Of a DNA stretch of 26,767 nt, positions 1 through 7,593 are shown in pieces. The position numbers were made by a program, and so were the translations under genes. Within the stretch, counting starts at the first letter, position 1, and the number at the start of each line of letters is the position of its first letter. The notes below the pieces were generated by a model. It ran no database searches. It had not been told where the DNA came from and was given only the letters and a program-made list of their open reading frames with translations. The stretch comes from an uncultured Oscillospiraceae bacterium (GTDB taxonomy: Bacteria > Bacillota > Clostridia > Oscillospirales > Ruminococcaceae): contig USOZ01000004.1 of the NCBI GenBank assembly GCA_900556525.1, positions 1-26,767 on the forward strand. The letters are read 5' to 3'.

Positions 1-7
1 GGCAGCA

Positions 8-68
8 GGCGGCTTCGCCGCCCGCTCTTTCGGTTTGCTAAACAAACCGAAAGGCGTGCGCCCCGCAC
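8..68. repeat. Three tandem perfect hairpins, probable intergenic repeat
   Basis: Three inverted repeats stand side by side: 8-13 with 17-22 (6 bp, TTC loop), 27-37 with 43-53 (11 bp, CTAAA loop) and 56-60 with 64-68 (5 bp, CCC loop). None is followed by a T-run, so they do not look like an ordinary terminator. The segment is much more GC-rich than the AT-rich stretch after it. Such compact multi-hairpin blocks are often dispersed intergenic repeats, but copy number cannot be judged from this window. No gene is seen in 1-280. Confidence 0.5.
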
Positions 69-142
69 TGCGGTGTTTCGCATACAATGCAATTTGCTCA
101 AAGTCGAAAAACATTGAGAGAAAATCTTGTGCATTAAAAGTA

Positions 143-170
143 TTGATTTTTCCGTCGACTATGCTATAAT
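143..170 (+). promoter_or_regulatory. Promoter of the pnuC transcript
   Basis: A -35 box TTGATT (143-148) and a perfect -10 box TATAAT (165-170) are separated by 16 bp. The start of transcription should lie near 177, which leaves a leader of about 100 nt before the pnuC start codon. Confidence 0.75.
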
Positions 171-180
171 AATATTGCAA

Positions 181-275
181 TATAAAACTGCCACCGGGTA
201 GTGAAGCTTACAGCATTCGCCGTACATCGTTAGGTCTTAGAAGATGTGCGCAACGAATGCTGTTTTTTGTTGGAG
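181..275 (+). promoter_or_regulatory. Structured leader of pnuC: candidate attenuator or riboswitch
   Basis: The leader contains a perfect 10-bp outer helix (210-219 with 254-263), a small internal loop (C against CAA), and an 8-bp inner helix with one G-U pair (221-228 with 243-250) that closes a 14-nt loop. A run of six T residues (263-268) follows directly, then the ribosome binding site GGAGG (272-276). This is the layout of an intrinsic terminator just ahead of the gene. Upstream, CCAC (191-194) can pair with GTG (201-203) around CGGGTA. PnuC genes are often controlled by vitamin- or NAD-sensing RNAs, but I cannot match this leader to a named class, including TPP. Ligand control is an inference. 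Confidence 0.5.
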
Positions 276-280
276 GATAT

Positions 281-997
281 ATGAAAATAAGAAACCCATT
301 TTCACAGCTCACTAAATCAGAATGGATTTTGTGGGGAATTTCCGCCGCTGTTGTTACAGTTTCATTCTTTTTCGGAGAAAATAACAGTATACTTAACCTC
401 GTTGCCTCGCTCACTGGCGTAACATCTCTTATATTTGTTGCAAAGGGAGATGTTTTCGGACAGGTGCTTACCGTTTTGTTCAGCATAATGTACAGTATTA
501 TTTCGTACAGATTCCGATATTACGGAGAAATGATAACCTATCTCGGAATGACAGCTCCCGTGGCTTTGATGTCGGTAATAAGCTGGCTGCGACACCCATT
601 TGAAAGCGGGAAAGCGGAGGTAAAGATCGAAAAGCTTACCAAAGCAAAAATAATTGCGCTTATTGTGCTTAATGCGCTTATAACCACGCTTTTCTATTTT
701 ATTTTAATGTTTTTTAACACCCCGAATTTGATTATAAGCACAATCTCTGTAACAACAAGTTTTGCGGCAGCATTTCTTCAATTTCTGCGTTCTCCCATTT
801 ACGCTGTCGCGTATGCCGCAAATGATATTGTGCTTATTATTTTGTGGACTCTGGCTTCATTTGAAAATCTGTCGTTTATTTCGGTGGTAGCTTGTTTTAC
901 AGCCTTTTTTGCCAATGACATATACGGTTTTATCAACTGGCGGCGAATGAAAAAGCGCCAGAATAAAATAACGGAAATAAATCGTCAAAGTTCATAA
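281..997 (+). CDS. pnuC: PnuC-family nicotinamide riboside (or related vitamin) transporter
   Basis: This is a 238-aa polytopic membrane protein of usual PnuC length with about seven hydrophobic segments. The C-terminal half carries the family signatures YAANDIVLIILW and NDIYGFINWRRM. PnuC proteins move nicotinamide riboside across the membrane by facilitated diffusion, and phosphorylation inside the cell traps the substrate for NAD synthesis. Relatives (PnuT, PnuX) take thiamine or riboflavin, so the exact substrate is open. ATG 281 is chosen over the in-frame ATG at 257 because GGAGG sits five bases ahead of 281, while 257 lies inside the leader hairpin. The gene is monocistronic, with its own promoter and a terminator-like leader, which suggests feedback by the transported vitamin or its cofactor. 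Confidence 0.88.
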   Translation: MKIRNPFSQLTKSEWILWGISAAVVTVSFFFGENNSILNLVASLTGVTSLIFVAKGDVFGQVLTVLFSIMYSIISYRFRYYGEMITYLGMTAPVALMSVISWLRHPFESGKAEVKIEKLTKAKIIALIVLNALITTLFYFILMFFNTPNLIISTISVTTSFAAAFLQFLRSPIYAVAYAANDIVLIILWTLASFENLSFISVVACFTAFFANDIYGFINWRRMKKRQNKITEINRQSS

Positions 998-1038
998 ATT
1001 TTGTTGTTACAGCACTAAAAATATATAAAAAATTGAGA

Positions 1039-1067
1039 TTGTAATTGCTTCGATTTTGTGATATACT
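1039..1067 (+). promoter_or_regulatory. Promoter of the MATE exporter gene
   Basis: TTGTAA (1039-1044) and TATACT (1062-1067) are 17 bp apart, and TG at 1059-1060 makes an extended -10. The only other content of the 997-1106 gap is AT-rich sequence. Confidence 0.6.
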
Positions 1068-1106
1068 TTGAAATACTTTCGCAAAAAAATAAAAAGGAGC
1101 GAAATT

Positions 1107-2474
1107 ATGAAAGAAAAAGAAATTTACAGACGGGCTTTACGGCTGGCAGTACCAATGATGATACAAAACGGCGTTACAAACATGGTCGGGCTTGTGGATA
1201 ACATCATGGTCGGAAGTCTTGGAACGGAAGCGATAAGCGCAGTTTCAATAGTCGGACAGCTAATATTTGTATTTAACCTTGCTATATTCGGCGGACTATC
1301 CGGTCCGGGAATTTACGGCGCGCAATATTATGGGCAAGGCAATACCGAGGGATTCAAAAACACATTCCGTATTAAACATTGGATATGCGGGATATGTCTG
1401 CTGCTCGGATTGCTTGTTTTTATTTTCGGCGGAGAGTGGCTGATTACAATGTATCTGCACGGCGAAAGTGAAACAATAAATCCAATATTGACTTTGGATT
1501 ACGCCAAAAGTTACCTTCATATCATGCTTTTCGGACTTCCTCCGTTCGTTATAACTCAGATATATGCGGGAAGTCTGCGCGAAACGGGCGAAAGCGTTAA
1601 GCCTATGGTGGCCGGTATCGCGTCGGTCGTTGTTGACATTATTTTCAACTATTTTCTTATATATGGAAAATGCGGTTTTCCGCAGCTCGGCGTCAGAGGT
1701 GCTGCTATCGCTACAGTTTTCGCGCGTTTCATCGAAGCGGCAGTTGTAATTATCTGGACTCAGGCGCAGATAAAAACAAAGCATACATTTCTTATGGGAG
1801 CATACAAAACGCTGCGAGTTCCCCGTGATACTGCCGTAAAAATAATTAAGAAAGGACTTCCGATCTTCTTTAATGAATTTTTATGGGCAGGCGGAATTGC
1901 AGCGCTTACGCAGTGTTATTCAATAAAGGGACTGGAAATCATAGCCGGTCTGAACATTTCAAACGCTATATGCAATTTGCTTAATGTCGTTTTCATAGCG
2001 CTCGGAAACGCTGTCGGAATAATTATCGGGCAATTTCTCGGCGCAGGAGAATATGAAACCGCGCGCAAGAGTTCGTTTAAGCTGATGTGGTTTACGGGAA
2101 TTGCCAGTGCAGTGCTTACTGTGATTCTTGTGTCACTTTCGGGTGTATTCCCCATGTTTTATGACACAACGCAGCAAGTGCGCGATTACAGCCAGTGGTT
2201 TATAATTATAACAGCGCTATTCTTCCCTATTCAAGGCTTCCTGAACGCACTTTATTTTACACTGCGTTCAGGCGGAAAAACATTCGTCACATTTCTTTTT
2301 GACAGCGTTTATACATGGGCTGTGCCACTTCCGATTGCACTTATACTCTGCAATTTTACCCAACTGCCAATTCTCGCGGTTTACGCGATTGTTCAGGCGG
2401 CGGATTTCATTAAACTTATCGTGGGATATACCCTTATTAAAAAGGGCGTTTGGATAAGCAATCTGGTTGAATAA
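1107..2474 (+). CDS. MATE-family multidrug/Na+ (H+) antiporter
   Basis: The protein has 455 aa, the normal length for MATE exporters, and two homologous sets of membrane helices. The N-terminal signature is visible (LAVPMMIQNGVTNMVGLVDNIMVG, residues about 14-37), and the second half has the matching segment around residues 250-320. MATE proteins export cationic drugs or metabolites in exchange for Na+ or H+. The substrate cannot be read from sequence. The start at ATG 1107 has AAGGAG at 1094-1099; the upstream in-frame ATG at 1068 would overlap the promoter and lacks a ribosome site. It is a single-gene unit that converges with the GH5 gene and shares its terminator. Confidence 0.9.
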   Translation: MKEKEIYRRALRLAVPMMIQNGVTNMVGLVDNIMVGSLGTEAISAVSIVGQLIFVFNLAIFGGLSGPGIYGAQYYGQGNTEGFKNTFRIKHWICGICLLLGLLVFIFGGEWLITMYLHGESETINPILTLDYAKSYLHIMLFGLPPFVITQIYAGSLRETGESVKPMVAGIASVVVDIIFNYFLIYGKCGFPQLGVRGAAIATVFARFIEAAVVIIWTQAQIKTKHTFLMGAYKTLRVPRDTAVKIIKKGLPIFFNEFLWAGGIAALTQCYSIKGLEIIAGLNISNAICNLLNVVFIALGNAVGIIIGQFLGAGEYETARKSSFKLMWFTGIASAVLTVILVSLSGVFPMFYDTTQQVRDYSQWFIIITALFFPIQGFLNALYFTLRSGGKTFVTFLFDSVYTWAVPLPIALILCNFTQLPILAVYAIVQAADFIKLIVGYTLIKKGVWISNLVE

Positions 2475-2477
2475 GAA

Positions 2478-2510
2478 ATCCCGCTGACAGCTATAAACTG
2501 TCGGCAGGAT
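2478..2510. terminator. Bidirectional terminator between the MATE and GH5 genes
   Basis: A 13-bp helix with one C/A mismatch (2478-2490 with 2498-2510) closes a 7-nt loop. It lies between two convergent stop codons (2474 and 2517). A T-rich tail follows on the plus side and a weaker A/T tail on the minus side. Confidence 0.75.
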
Positions 2511-2516
2511 TTGTAT

Positions 2517-4322
2517 TTATTCCTTAGGAGCGGATACCGTAATCGTTATTGAAATATTTTCAATATTCTTTTTCTTATTTATCTGCCATAACTGCGCTGA
2601 AGCGCCGTCGAGCGAACCGTCAGCAGTTCTCGCATCTTCGGGAACGGAAGAAACCCACTGATTGAAGAGATTTACACGGGTACATTTTCCGTCGTCGGAC
2701 GAGGTATATGCTTTTCCGACAAGTTCGCACTCTTCCCCGTTTACGGTAAAGCTGTCAATCGTGATGATATATCCGGGATAAAGAGTTTCACCGTTTGAGA
2801 TTCCGATTGCAGAGAAAGCAACACCCTTTGCACCGTTTATTTCACTGAAATCAAGACCGATAGTATATGTTCCCTCACCTGTGATAAGCGCATTTGTCGC
2901 CTTTATGCCAACTGTTTTATTTGTTGGGTCGTATACGTCGCCGACGGAATAACTTACGCCGTAATCGCTGCTCTGATACATTATCCATGCAACCGCCGCG
3001 TCATCTGAAGCGGCTATATCATTTTCGTCGGTCATGCGCTCCTTTGCTGCTTCAAGTGCCTGAGCCATTTCTTTTTCAGCATTTTCCTTTATTTCAGCTT
3101 CGGAAAGCGCAGACTGTTCAGAAAAACTTCTTTCCTTGAACAATTTCGACATACTTTCGTCTGAAATAAAGCCGCTGTTTCTGCGATAAAGGTTATTGCA
3201 GTCCCAGAGCATGGGGCAGTAATTGTAGAGATCGCAGTTGTTAAGGAAGTTGTTATAAAATAAGTCGGTATCGGGCTTCGGATTGCTTCCGTCAACGAGA
3301 ACCGCATACTCGCCGATAATTACGCCATAGCCTTTTTCGGTGAACTTTGTCATTTTTTGAAGTAGATTGTTCTGCTCGTCGTAATCCTGCGGCGAGCCCC
3401 ACTGATTTACACTCTTTGTTCCGCAGTAGTCCCAAGGTGTGTAATAATGAACGGATACAATCAGTTTATCCTTTGCGGTGTCCTCGGGCATAACGAAGCG
3501 GTCGTCGCAGGTACAGGTAATATCTGTGTTATAGCCTGCAATAAGCAGGAACCTGTCTGCATTCTTCCCACCCGTAGAACGTATCAGCTTCACAAATTCG
3601 CTGTTTATGAGGTTTGTCGTTTCATAACATTCGGCTTTTGAGAGGGTTCCCGAATCTGTGGCTACGTCTTTATCGTTAAGACGATCGCCAAGTTCTTCAT
3701 TTGCCGACTCAAAAATGAGTTTATAGGAACAATCTCCGAAATAATCGGCGATCTGCGACCACATAGCCTTGTACATTTCCATTGCTTTTTCTCGTGTGGA
3801 TTCGTCCGCAGAACCGAACATTCCCCACCAGCTTCCATCCCAGTGATCATTGATAACCACATACATATCGCAGTCGAGCGCATAGTCGACAATAGTCTTT
3901 ACACGTTCGAGAAGCCGCGCGTCAATGGTATAATCACCGCTCTCGTAGTTCATTCCGTTTGTCCAAGCCACGGGAATGCGAAGACTGTCAAAACCGGCAG
4001 TTTTCATGCCTTCTATCATCTCACGGGTTGTAGTAGGCTGTCCCCAAAGACCTTCAAAGCTCGTCGGGTCAGAACCGGTCAGATAGCTCTTGTGTCCATA
4101 GGCTTCCATTGTGTTGCCCAGATTGATGCCGTTTCCCATAAGGCGGGTCGCTTCAAGCGCAGTCATTTCGTTGCTTTCCTCCGCTACAGAAACTTCGGGA
4201 GTTTCTGCCGCCGAAGCGGACGATTCCTGCGTCTGTGCGGAGTTTTCTACTCCGTTACAGCCTGAAAAAAGCATCACAGCCGCCAATGCAATCGCTGCAA
4301 AGGCATTTTTTCTTGTTTTCAT
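2517..4322 (-). CDS. GH5-family secreted lipoprotein glycoside hydrolase (cellulase-like) with C-terminal accessory domain
   Basis: The 601-aa product starts with a lipoprotein signal peptide (lipobox LFSGC, Cys22), followed by a Ser/Ala/Glu-rich linker (23-55). The catalytic region (about 55-400) has GH5 features: NGINLGNT (64-71), the RIPVAW strand, INDHWDGSWW (157-166), FESANEE with acid/base Glu209, HYYTPWDY (292-299) and IIGEYA with nucleophile Glu338. A charged helix (about 405-435) links it to a beta-rich domain (440-601) that may bind carbohydrate; I cannot assign its family. The enzyme should cut beta-glucan, mannan or xylan-type polymers outside the membrane. ATG 4322 is preferred over ATG 4364 because GGAGG lies just upstream (4331-4335) and the signal peptide begins there. 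A LacI/CcpA-type operator follows its promoter. Confidence 0.88.
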   Translation of the reverse strand: MKTRKNAFAAIALAAVMLFSGCNGVENSAQTQESSASAAETPEVSVAEESNEMTALEATRLMGNGINLGNTMEAYGHKSYLTGSDPTSFEGLWGQPTTTREMIEGMKTAGFDSLRIPVAWTNGMNYESGDYTIDARLLERVKTIVDYALDCDMYVVINDHWDGSWWGMFGSADESTREKAMEMYKAMWSQIADYFGDCSYKLIFESANEELGDRLNDKDVATDSGTLSKAECYETTNLINSEFVKLIRSTGGKNADRFLLIAGYNTDITCTCDDRFVMPEDTAKDKLIVSVHYYTPWDYCGTKSVNQWGSPQDYDEQNNLLQKMTKFTEKGYGVIIGEYAVLVDGSNPKPDTDLFYNNFLNNCDLYNYCPMLWDCNNLYRRNSGFISDESMSKLFKERSFSEQSALSEAEIKENAEKEMAQALEAAKERMTDENDIAASDDAAVAWIMYQSSDYGVSYSVGDVYDPTNKTVGIKATNALITGEGTYTIGLDFSEINGAKGVAFSAIGISNGETLYPGYIITIDSFTVNGEECELVGKAYTSSDDGKCTRVNLFNQWVSSVPEDARTADGSLDGASAQLWQINKKKNIENISITITVSAPKE

Positions 4323-4341
4323 CACGTTTACCTCCAAAGTG

Positions 4342-4355
4342 TGATAACGTTTACA
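4342..4355 (-). promoter_or_regulatory. LacI/CcpA-type operator of the GH5 gene
   Basis: On the minus strand this reads TGTAAACGTTATCA, a full match to the catabolite-response consensus TGWNANCGNTNWCA that is shared by LacI-family regulators. It lies just downstream of the predicted transcription start and upstream of the ribosome site, where a bound repressor would block RNA polymerase. A second such site precedes the binding-protein gene (9024-9039). Confidence 0.7.
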
Positions 4356-4364
4356 CCGCTTCAC

Positions 4365-4393
4365 ATTATATCATACTTTTTCCCAATTTACAA
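4365..4393 (-). promoter_or_regulatory. Promoter of the GH5 gene
   Basis: On the minus strand TTGTAA (4393-4388) and TATAAT (4370-4365) are exactly 17 bp apart. Transcription should start near 4358, immediately before the operator. Confidence 0.7.
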
Positions 4394-4466
4394 TATTTTT
4401 GTGCAAAATTGCCATTGCCGTATTGTTAAAAAAAATCATAGCCGAATTGTGCGTTTTAACAAACAC

Positions 4467-4495
4467 TTGACAAAGCTGCGTAAATATGCTTTAAT
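4467..4495 (+). promoter_or_regulatory. Promoter of the dCMP deaminase gene
   Basis: A perfect -35 TTGACA (4467-4472) and a -10 TTTAAT (4490-4495) are 17 bp apart, with TG at 4487-4488 as an extended -10. Transcription should start near 4502, giving a 25-nt leader that contains the ribosome site AAAGGA (4514-4519). Confidence 0.75.
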
Positions 4496-4526
4496 TAAAA
4501 TAGAATAAAATCGAAAGGATATTTTT

Positions 4527-5015
4527 ATGGAACGCCGCGATAAAATCAATTATTACCTTGATATTGCCGAAGTCGTTTGCGAGAGAAGCACCTGTCTGCG
4601 CAGGCAGTTCGGCGCAATTATCGTAAAAAATGACGAGATTATTTCTACCGGATATAACGGAGCGCCGCGCGGCAGAAAAAACTGCTGCGATATAGGCGAA
4701 TGTGTGCGTGAAAAACTGTCAATACCCCGCGGCGAAAGATATGAACTTTGCCGTTCGGTTCACGCCGAAGCAAACGCAATTATTTCCGCGTCACGTCAGC
4801 AGACAATGGGCGCGACGATATACCTTGCCTGTCACGACGCTAAAACCGGCGAGCTTATGGGGGGCGTAGAGCCTTGCTCAATGTGCAAGCGTCAGGTCCT
4901 CAACGCAGGAATAGAGAGAGTTATTGTCCGCGAAACAAAAGATAAATACCGCATTATAGATGTCAACGAGTGGATTGAAAACGATGAAAGTCTTTTCGGT
5001 CGCGACAGTTATTAA
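4527..5015 (+). CDS. Deoxycytidylate deaminase family protein (ComEB-like)
   Basis: The 162-aa protein carries the zinc-dependent cytidine deaminase fold. The catalytic motif is HAE (His79-Ala80-Glu81) and the second zinc site is PCSMC (Cys117, Cys120). The substrate loop has TGYNGAPRG (41-49), and the insert CCDIGEC (53-59) is typical of dCMP deaminases. It should convert dCMP to dUMP and so feed dTMP synthesis. B. subtilis ComEB belongs to the same family, but no competence gene is nearby. The gene stands alone, with its own promoter and a strong terminator. A different nucleotide substrate cannot be excluded. Confidence 0.88.
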   Translation: MERRDKINYYLDIAEVVCERSTCLRRQFGAIIVKNDEIISTGYNGAPRGRKNCCDIGECVREKLSIPRGERYELCRSVHAEANAIISASRQQTMGATIYLACHDAKTGELMGGVEPCSMCKRQVLNAGIERVIVRETKDKYRIIDVNEWIENDESLFGRDSY

Positions 5016-5076
5016 GTTTGTGGCTGATATAAATTAAATTCAGTTAATTTGAGAATTCTCCGCAAACCGAATTAAG

Positions 5077-5115
5077 AAAAATCCCGTCAAGCATTGAACG
5101 CCTGACGGGATTTTT
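5077..5115. terminator. Bidirectional terminator after the dCMP deaminase gene
   Basis: The helix AAAATCCCGTCA / TGACGGGATTTT (arms about 5077-5089 and 5103-5115) is flanked by A-runs on the left and T-runs on the right, so it can stop transcription in both directions. It overlaps the stop codon region of the convergent alpha/beta hydrolase gene. Confidence 0.85.
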
Positions 5116-5999
5116 TATTTGCTTCTTTCGATAAAATCAAAAACAGTACTCCAGTAAAGCTGCGGGTCGATTTCGGCAGACTGAGCATGAACTGCGCCGT
5201 AAATGACCAGTTTTTCTTTTTTGCAGGCTGCCGCGTTATAAAGCTCATCTTGCATATAAAAAGGCACAAACTCATCTGCGCTGCCGTGAATGAATAAAAT
5301 CGGAAGCGCGGATTTTTTTACCGCGCTAATACACGAAGCGCCTGTTTTCAGGCTCCAGCCGTCCCTGAATCTGCAAAGCAGATCCACAATATTCAGAACT
5401 GGGAACGCAGGGAGATGAAACATACGTTTAAGGTTATATTTGAACTCGTCGTAAACTGAAGTATATCCACAGTCCTCGATCACAGCGATAACCTGTTCGG
5501 GCAGCTTATGCCCCGCTGTGAGCATAACGGTCGCAGCCCCCATGGAAACGCCGTAAAGAACTACTTGCGACGCATTTTCATCATATATGACACGTTTTAT
5601 CCATTCGATAAGGTCGTACTGTTCCTTTTCGCCCATGCTCGTTTTTCGACCCTCGCTTAAACCGTAGCCACGCTGGTCGGGAAGCAGCACATTAAATCCG
5701 CGCGCATAGAACTGTTCGGCGCAGTCCGCCATATTCTTCCCTTCCGAGTCATAGCCGTGCATTATGACAGCCCAGCGGCTTCCGCTGTTTTTGGCGGCGA
5801 TCCCGTGCAGAATTGTTCCGTCGCGCGCGGAAATATACCGCTCCACATAGTCGATATTTTTAAGCCATTTCCTTTTTTGTGCAACATTACCCGACGAAAA
5901 TTTCTTATAATCGGTGTAGAGAAAAACTTTGTAAAAAAGCGCGCTTACCGCTGTTGCAAATCCTCCCGCAAGCGCCAGAAAACAAAGGATTTTTTTCAA
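5115..5999 (-). CDS. Membrane-anchored alpha/beta hydrolase (serine hydrolase, YqkD/BAAT-like)
   Basis: The 294-aa protein begins with one hydrophobic helix (4-24), which probably anchors it with the enzyme domain outside. The alpha/beta-hydrolase triad is visible: nucleophile Ser152 in GVSMGA, Asp242 in HGSADEFVP and His271 in GAVHAQ. The oxyanion region is MHGYDSEG (80-87). The substrate is probably an ester or amide, but it is not readable. The start is TTG at 5999, supported by AGGAGG seven bases upstream; no ATG fits. It is convergent with the deaminase gene and lies just downstream of yqfD in the same direction, so it could be read from the same transcript. Confidence 0.8.
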   Translation of the reverse strand: MKKILCFLALAGGFATAVSALFYKVFLYTDYKKFSSGNVAQKRKWLKNIDYVERYISARDGTILHGIAAKNSGSRWAVIMHGYDSEGKNMADCAEQFYARGFNVLLPDQRGYGLSEGRKTSMGEKEQYDLIEWIKRVIYDENASQVVLYGVSMGAATVMLTAGHKLPEQVIAVIEDCGYTSVYDEFKYNLKRMFHLPAFPVLNIVDLLCRFRDGWSLKTGASCISAVKKSALPILFIHGSADEFVPFYMQDELYNAAACKKEKLVIYGAVHAQSAEIDPQLYWSTVFDFIERSK

Positions 6000-6063
6000 A
6001 TGACCGCCTCCTTTTTACGGAATTATTTCTTCGCCTTTATTTTATCATATCCCGAAAGCGTTG

Positions 6064-7239
6064 TCAATTCACATTTTTCTGCATTATTTCGCGCTGTACG
6101 GCAATATTTCCGCGGAGAATGACGTCTGCGCGCAAATAAACTCCCGTTTCATCTGCGCGTACACTCTTTCGGGTATCAACAAGCTCGTATTCACCGAAAA
6201 AATTCTCACAGTAATCATCAAACTGTCGAGTTAGGATACGCTCGATATCCGACGACTTTCTTGTAACGGAAATATCCTCGTATTCGGTATATGTATTTGT
6301 TTTGACCGTCCATGGCAGCTTTAATCCAAATAGTTCAAACGCCTGTGTTTCTTCCGTGCAGATTTTATTTGCACGGTCGATATTTCCGCTGTCCAAAGGA
6401 AAAACAAAGCCAAACAGCATAAGTTCGCGTTCATATTCGACAAGTCCTGTTTTTTGCTTTTCCATTGTTGTGTACGGCATAAAAAATTCGACAGTTTCGG
6501 TGAATTCCGCAATAATTTTTGCATTTGCATGAGTAATTGAAATGTTCCCCGCCCCGTCGTCGACAGCGCCGCTTACTACAACGCTTCCCTCTGCAACGCC
6601 GCTTCCTTTCGGATAAAGGAGCGTACCCGAATAGACCTGTGTTTCGAGAATAACGCCGGATTTTGCAGCTACAACATTACAAGGCGTACTTTGCGGGATA
6701 ACGGGCGTTTCGGGAAAATCAGCCTCGTTAATGTAAACACTTAATTTGCTTCCGTTAAGCTCTACGCTCATCCATGCAATATCGGGAATACGCCGTTTTA
6801 TATCAACTTCAACAGCGTTTACATCTACCGCAGGCGAATATGAGCCGATTTCAACATTATTGAGAGAAAGAAGCTGGATCACCTGATTTTCAGAAAGTTT
6901 TTCATTTCCGTGAACTTCGATCTTCCATATAAAGCGCTGCAACATAAGAATAAGAAAAAGCCCCGCGATTGAGCCGATAACCAATCCGAAGCGACTGCGG
7001 TAGCACCTGACGCGAAAGTATATCCCTTTTCGCTTGCAGACGCGTGTTCTGACGCCGAAATTGCGTGAGGTCCGTGCAATTATGAGATAATCTTGTTTTG
7101 ACGCGTCGGCGTAGATTATCCCGCCTTTTGAGCGAATATTTTTCAGCACTATTCCCTGCTGTATGAGCGCGGTTATAAACTCTTCGCCATACGCTCCTAT
7201 GACAGAAAAAGTGACGTTTCCGAATAAACTATGCTTCAC
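6064..7239 (-). CDS. yqfD: Sporulation protein YqfD
   Basis: The 391-aa protein has a cytoplasmic N-terminal region (1-83), one membrane helix (about 84-105) and a long outer part. That part begins with a POTRA/FtsQ-like stretch (IEVHGNEKLSENQV) and continues into the conserved YqfD domain. YqfD is made in the mother cell under sigma-E and is needed for efficient sporulation; its biochemical role is unknown. The start is GTG 7239, which overlaps the yqfC stop (GTGA), so the two are translationally coupled. The yqfC-yqfD pair is conserved in spore formers. The usual downstream partners phoH and ybeY are absent, and an alpha/beta hydrolase gene follows instead. Confidence 0.88.
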   Translation of the reverse strand: MKHSLFGNVTFSVIGAYGEEFITALIQQGIVLKNIRSKGGIIYADASKQDYLIIARTSRNFGVRTRVCKRKGIYFRVRCYRSRFGLVIGSIAGLFLILMLQRFIWKIEVHGNEKLSENQVIQLLSLNNVEIGSYSPAVDVNAVEVDIKRRIPDIAWMSVELNGSKLSVYINEADFPETPVIPQSTPCNVVAAKSGVILETQVYSGTLLYPKGSGVAEGSVVVSGAVDDGAGNISITHANAKIIAEFTETVEFFMPYTTMEKQKTGLVEYERELMLFGFVFPLDSGNIDRANKICTEETQAFELFGLKLPWTVKTNTYTEYEDISVTRKSSDIERILTRQFDDYCENFFGEYELVDTRKSVRADETGVYLRADVILRGNIAVQREIMQKNVN

Positions 7240-7523
7240 TTATTTTTTCCTTTCTTTTCATCAAGCGGTTCAAATGAAACAGAATGTAATGTTCCGCTTA
7301 TAGAAGCGCCGCCGCTGCTGTAAGTGCGCATTTTCAGGTCAAGTCCAACTATCGTTACAGAGCATTTGGCGAGCTTCAGGCAAATCATATTCTCGTTTAA
7401 AACCAAAACCTCCCGACAGCATTCAATAAGCATATTTTCGTAATCCATTATCTGAATTGCCGAGTGTCGTTTTGTCCTGTTTCTGACATTTTCGTAACGT
7501 CGGGCAAGCTCGTTTATATTCAT
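7236..7523 (-). CDS. yqfC: Sporulation protein YqfC (YabP family)
   Basis: The protein has 95 aa when it starts at ATG 7523. That start is preferred over the in-frame ATG at 7565 because AAGGTGA lies directly upstream. The YabP/YqfC domain, a small beta-rich fold that includes the ENMLIECCREVLVL stretch, fills most of the chain. YqfC belongs to the sigma-E regulon and always accompanies yqfD; its mechanism is not known. It shares a 70-bp divergent promoter region with ylbJ, another sporulation gene. Confidence 0.85.
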   Translation of the reverse strand: MNINELARRYENVRNRTKRHSAIQIMDYENMLIECCREVLVLNENMICLKLAKCSVTIVGLDLKMRTYSSGGASISGTLHSVSFEPLDEKKGKNK

Positions 7524-7593
7524 TGAATCACCTTCCGTTTCATATATATGTAGCAATAAAGCCATTCATGCCGCAAAAGAAAGGAAGGATATA
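7524..7593. promoter_or_regulatory. Divergent sporulation promoter region between yqfC and ylbJ
   Basis: Only 70 bp separate the two divergent sporulation genes. The region holds the palindrome CATATATATG and, on the minus strand, ATGAATG then CATATATA about 13 bp apart, loosely like a sigma-E -35/-10 pair. On the plus strand TCATATA and CATTCATG give a mirrored weak match. The ribosome site of ylbJ (GGAAGGAT) and that of yqfC (AAGGTGA) sit at the two edges. Confidence 0.4.

Noticed and set aside
181..276. TPP riboswitch before pnuC
   Set aside because: The conserved CUGAGA and ACCUGAUC-type elements are absent.
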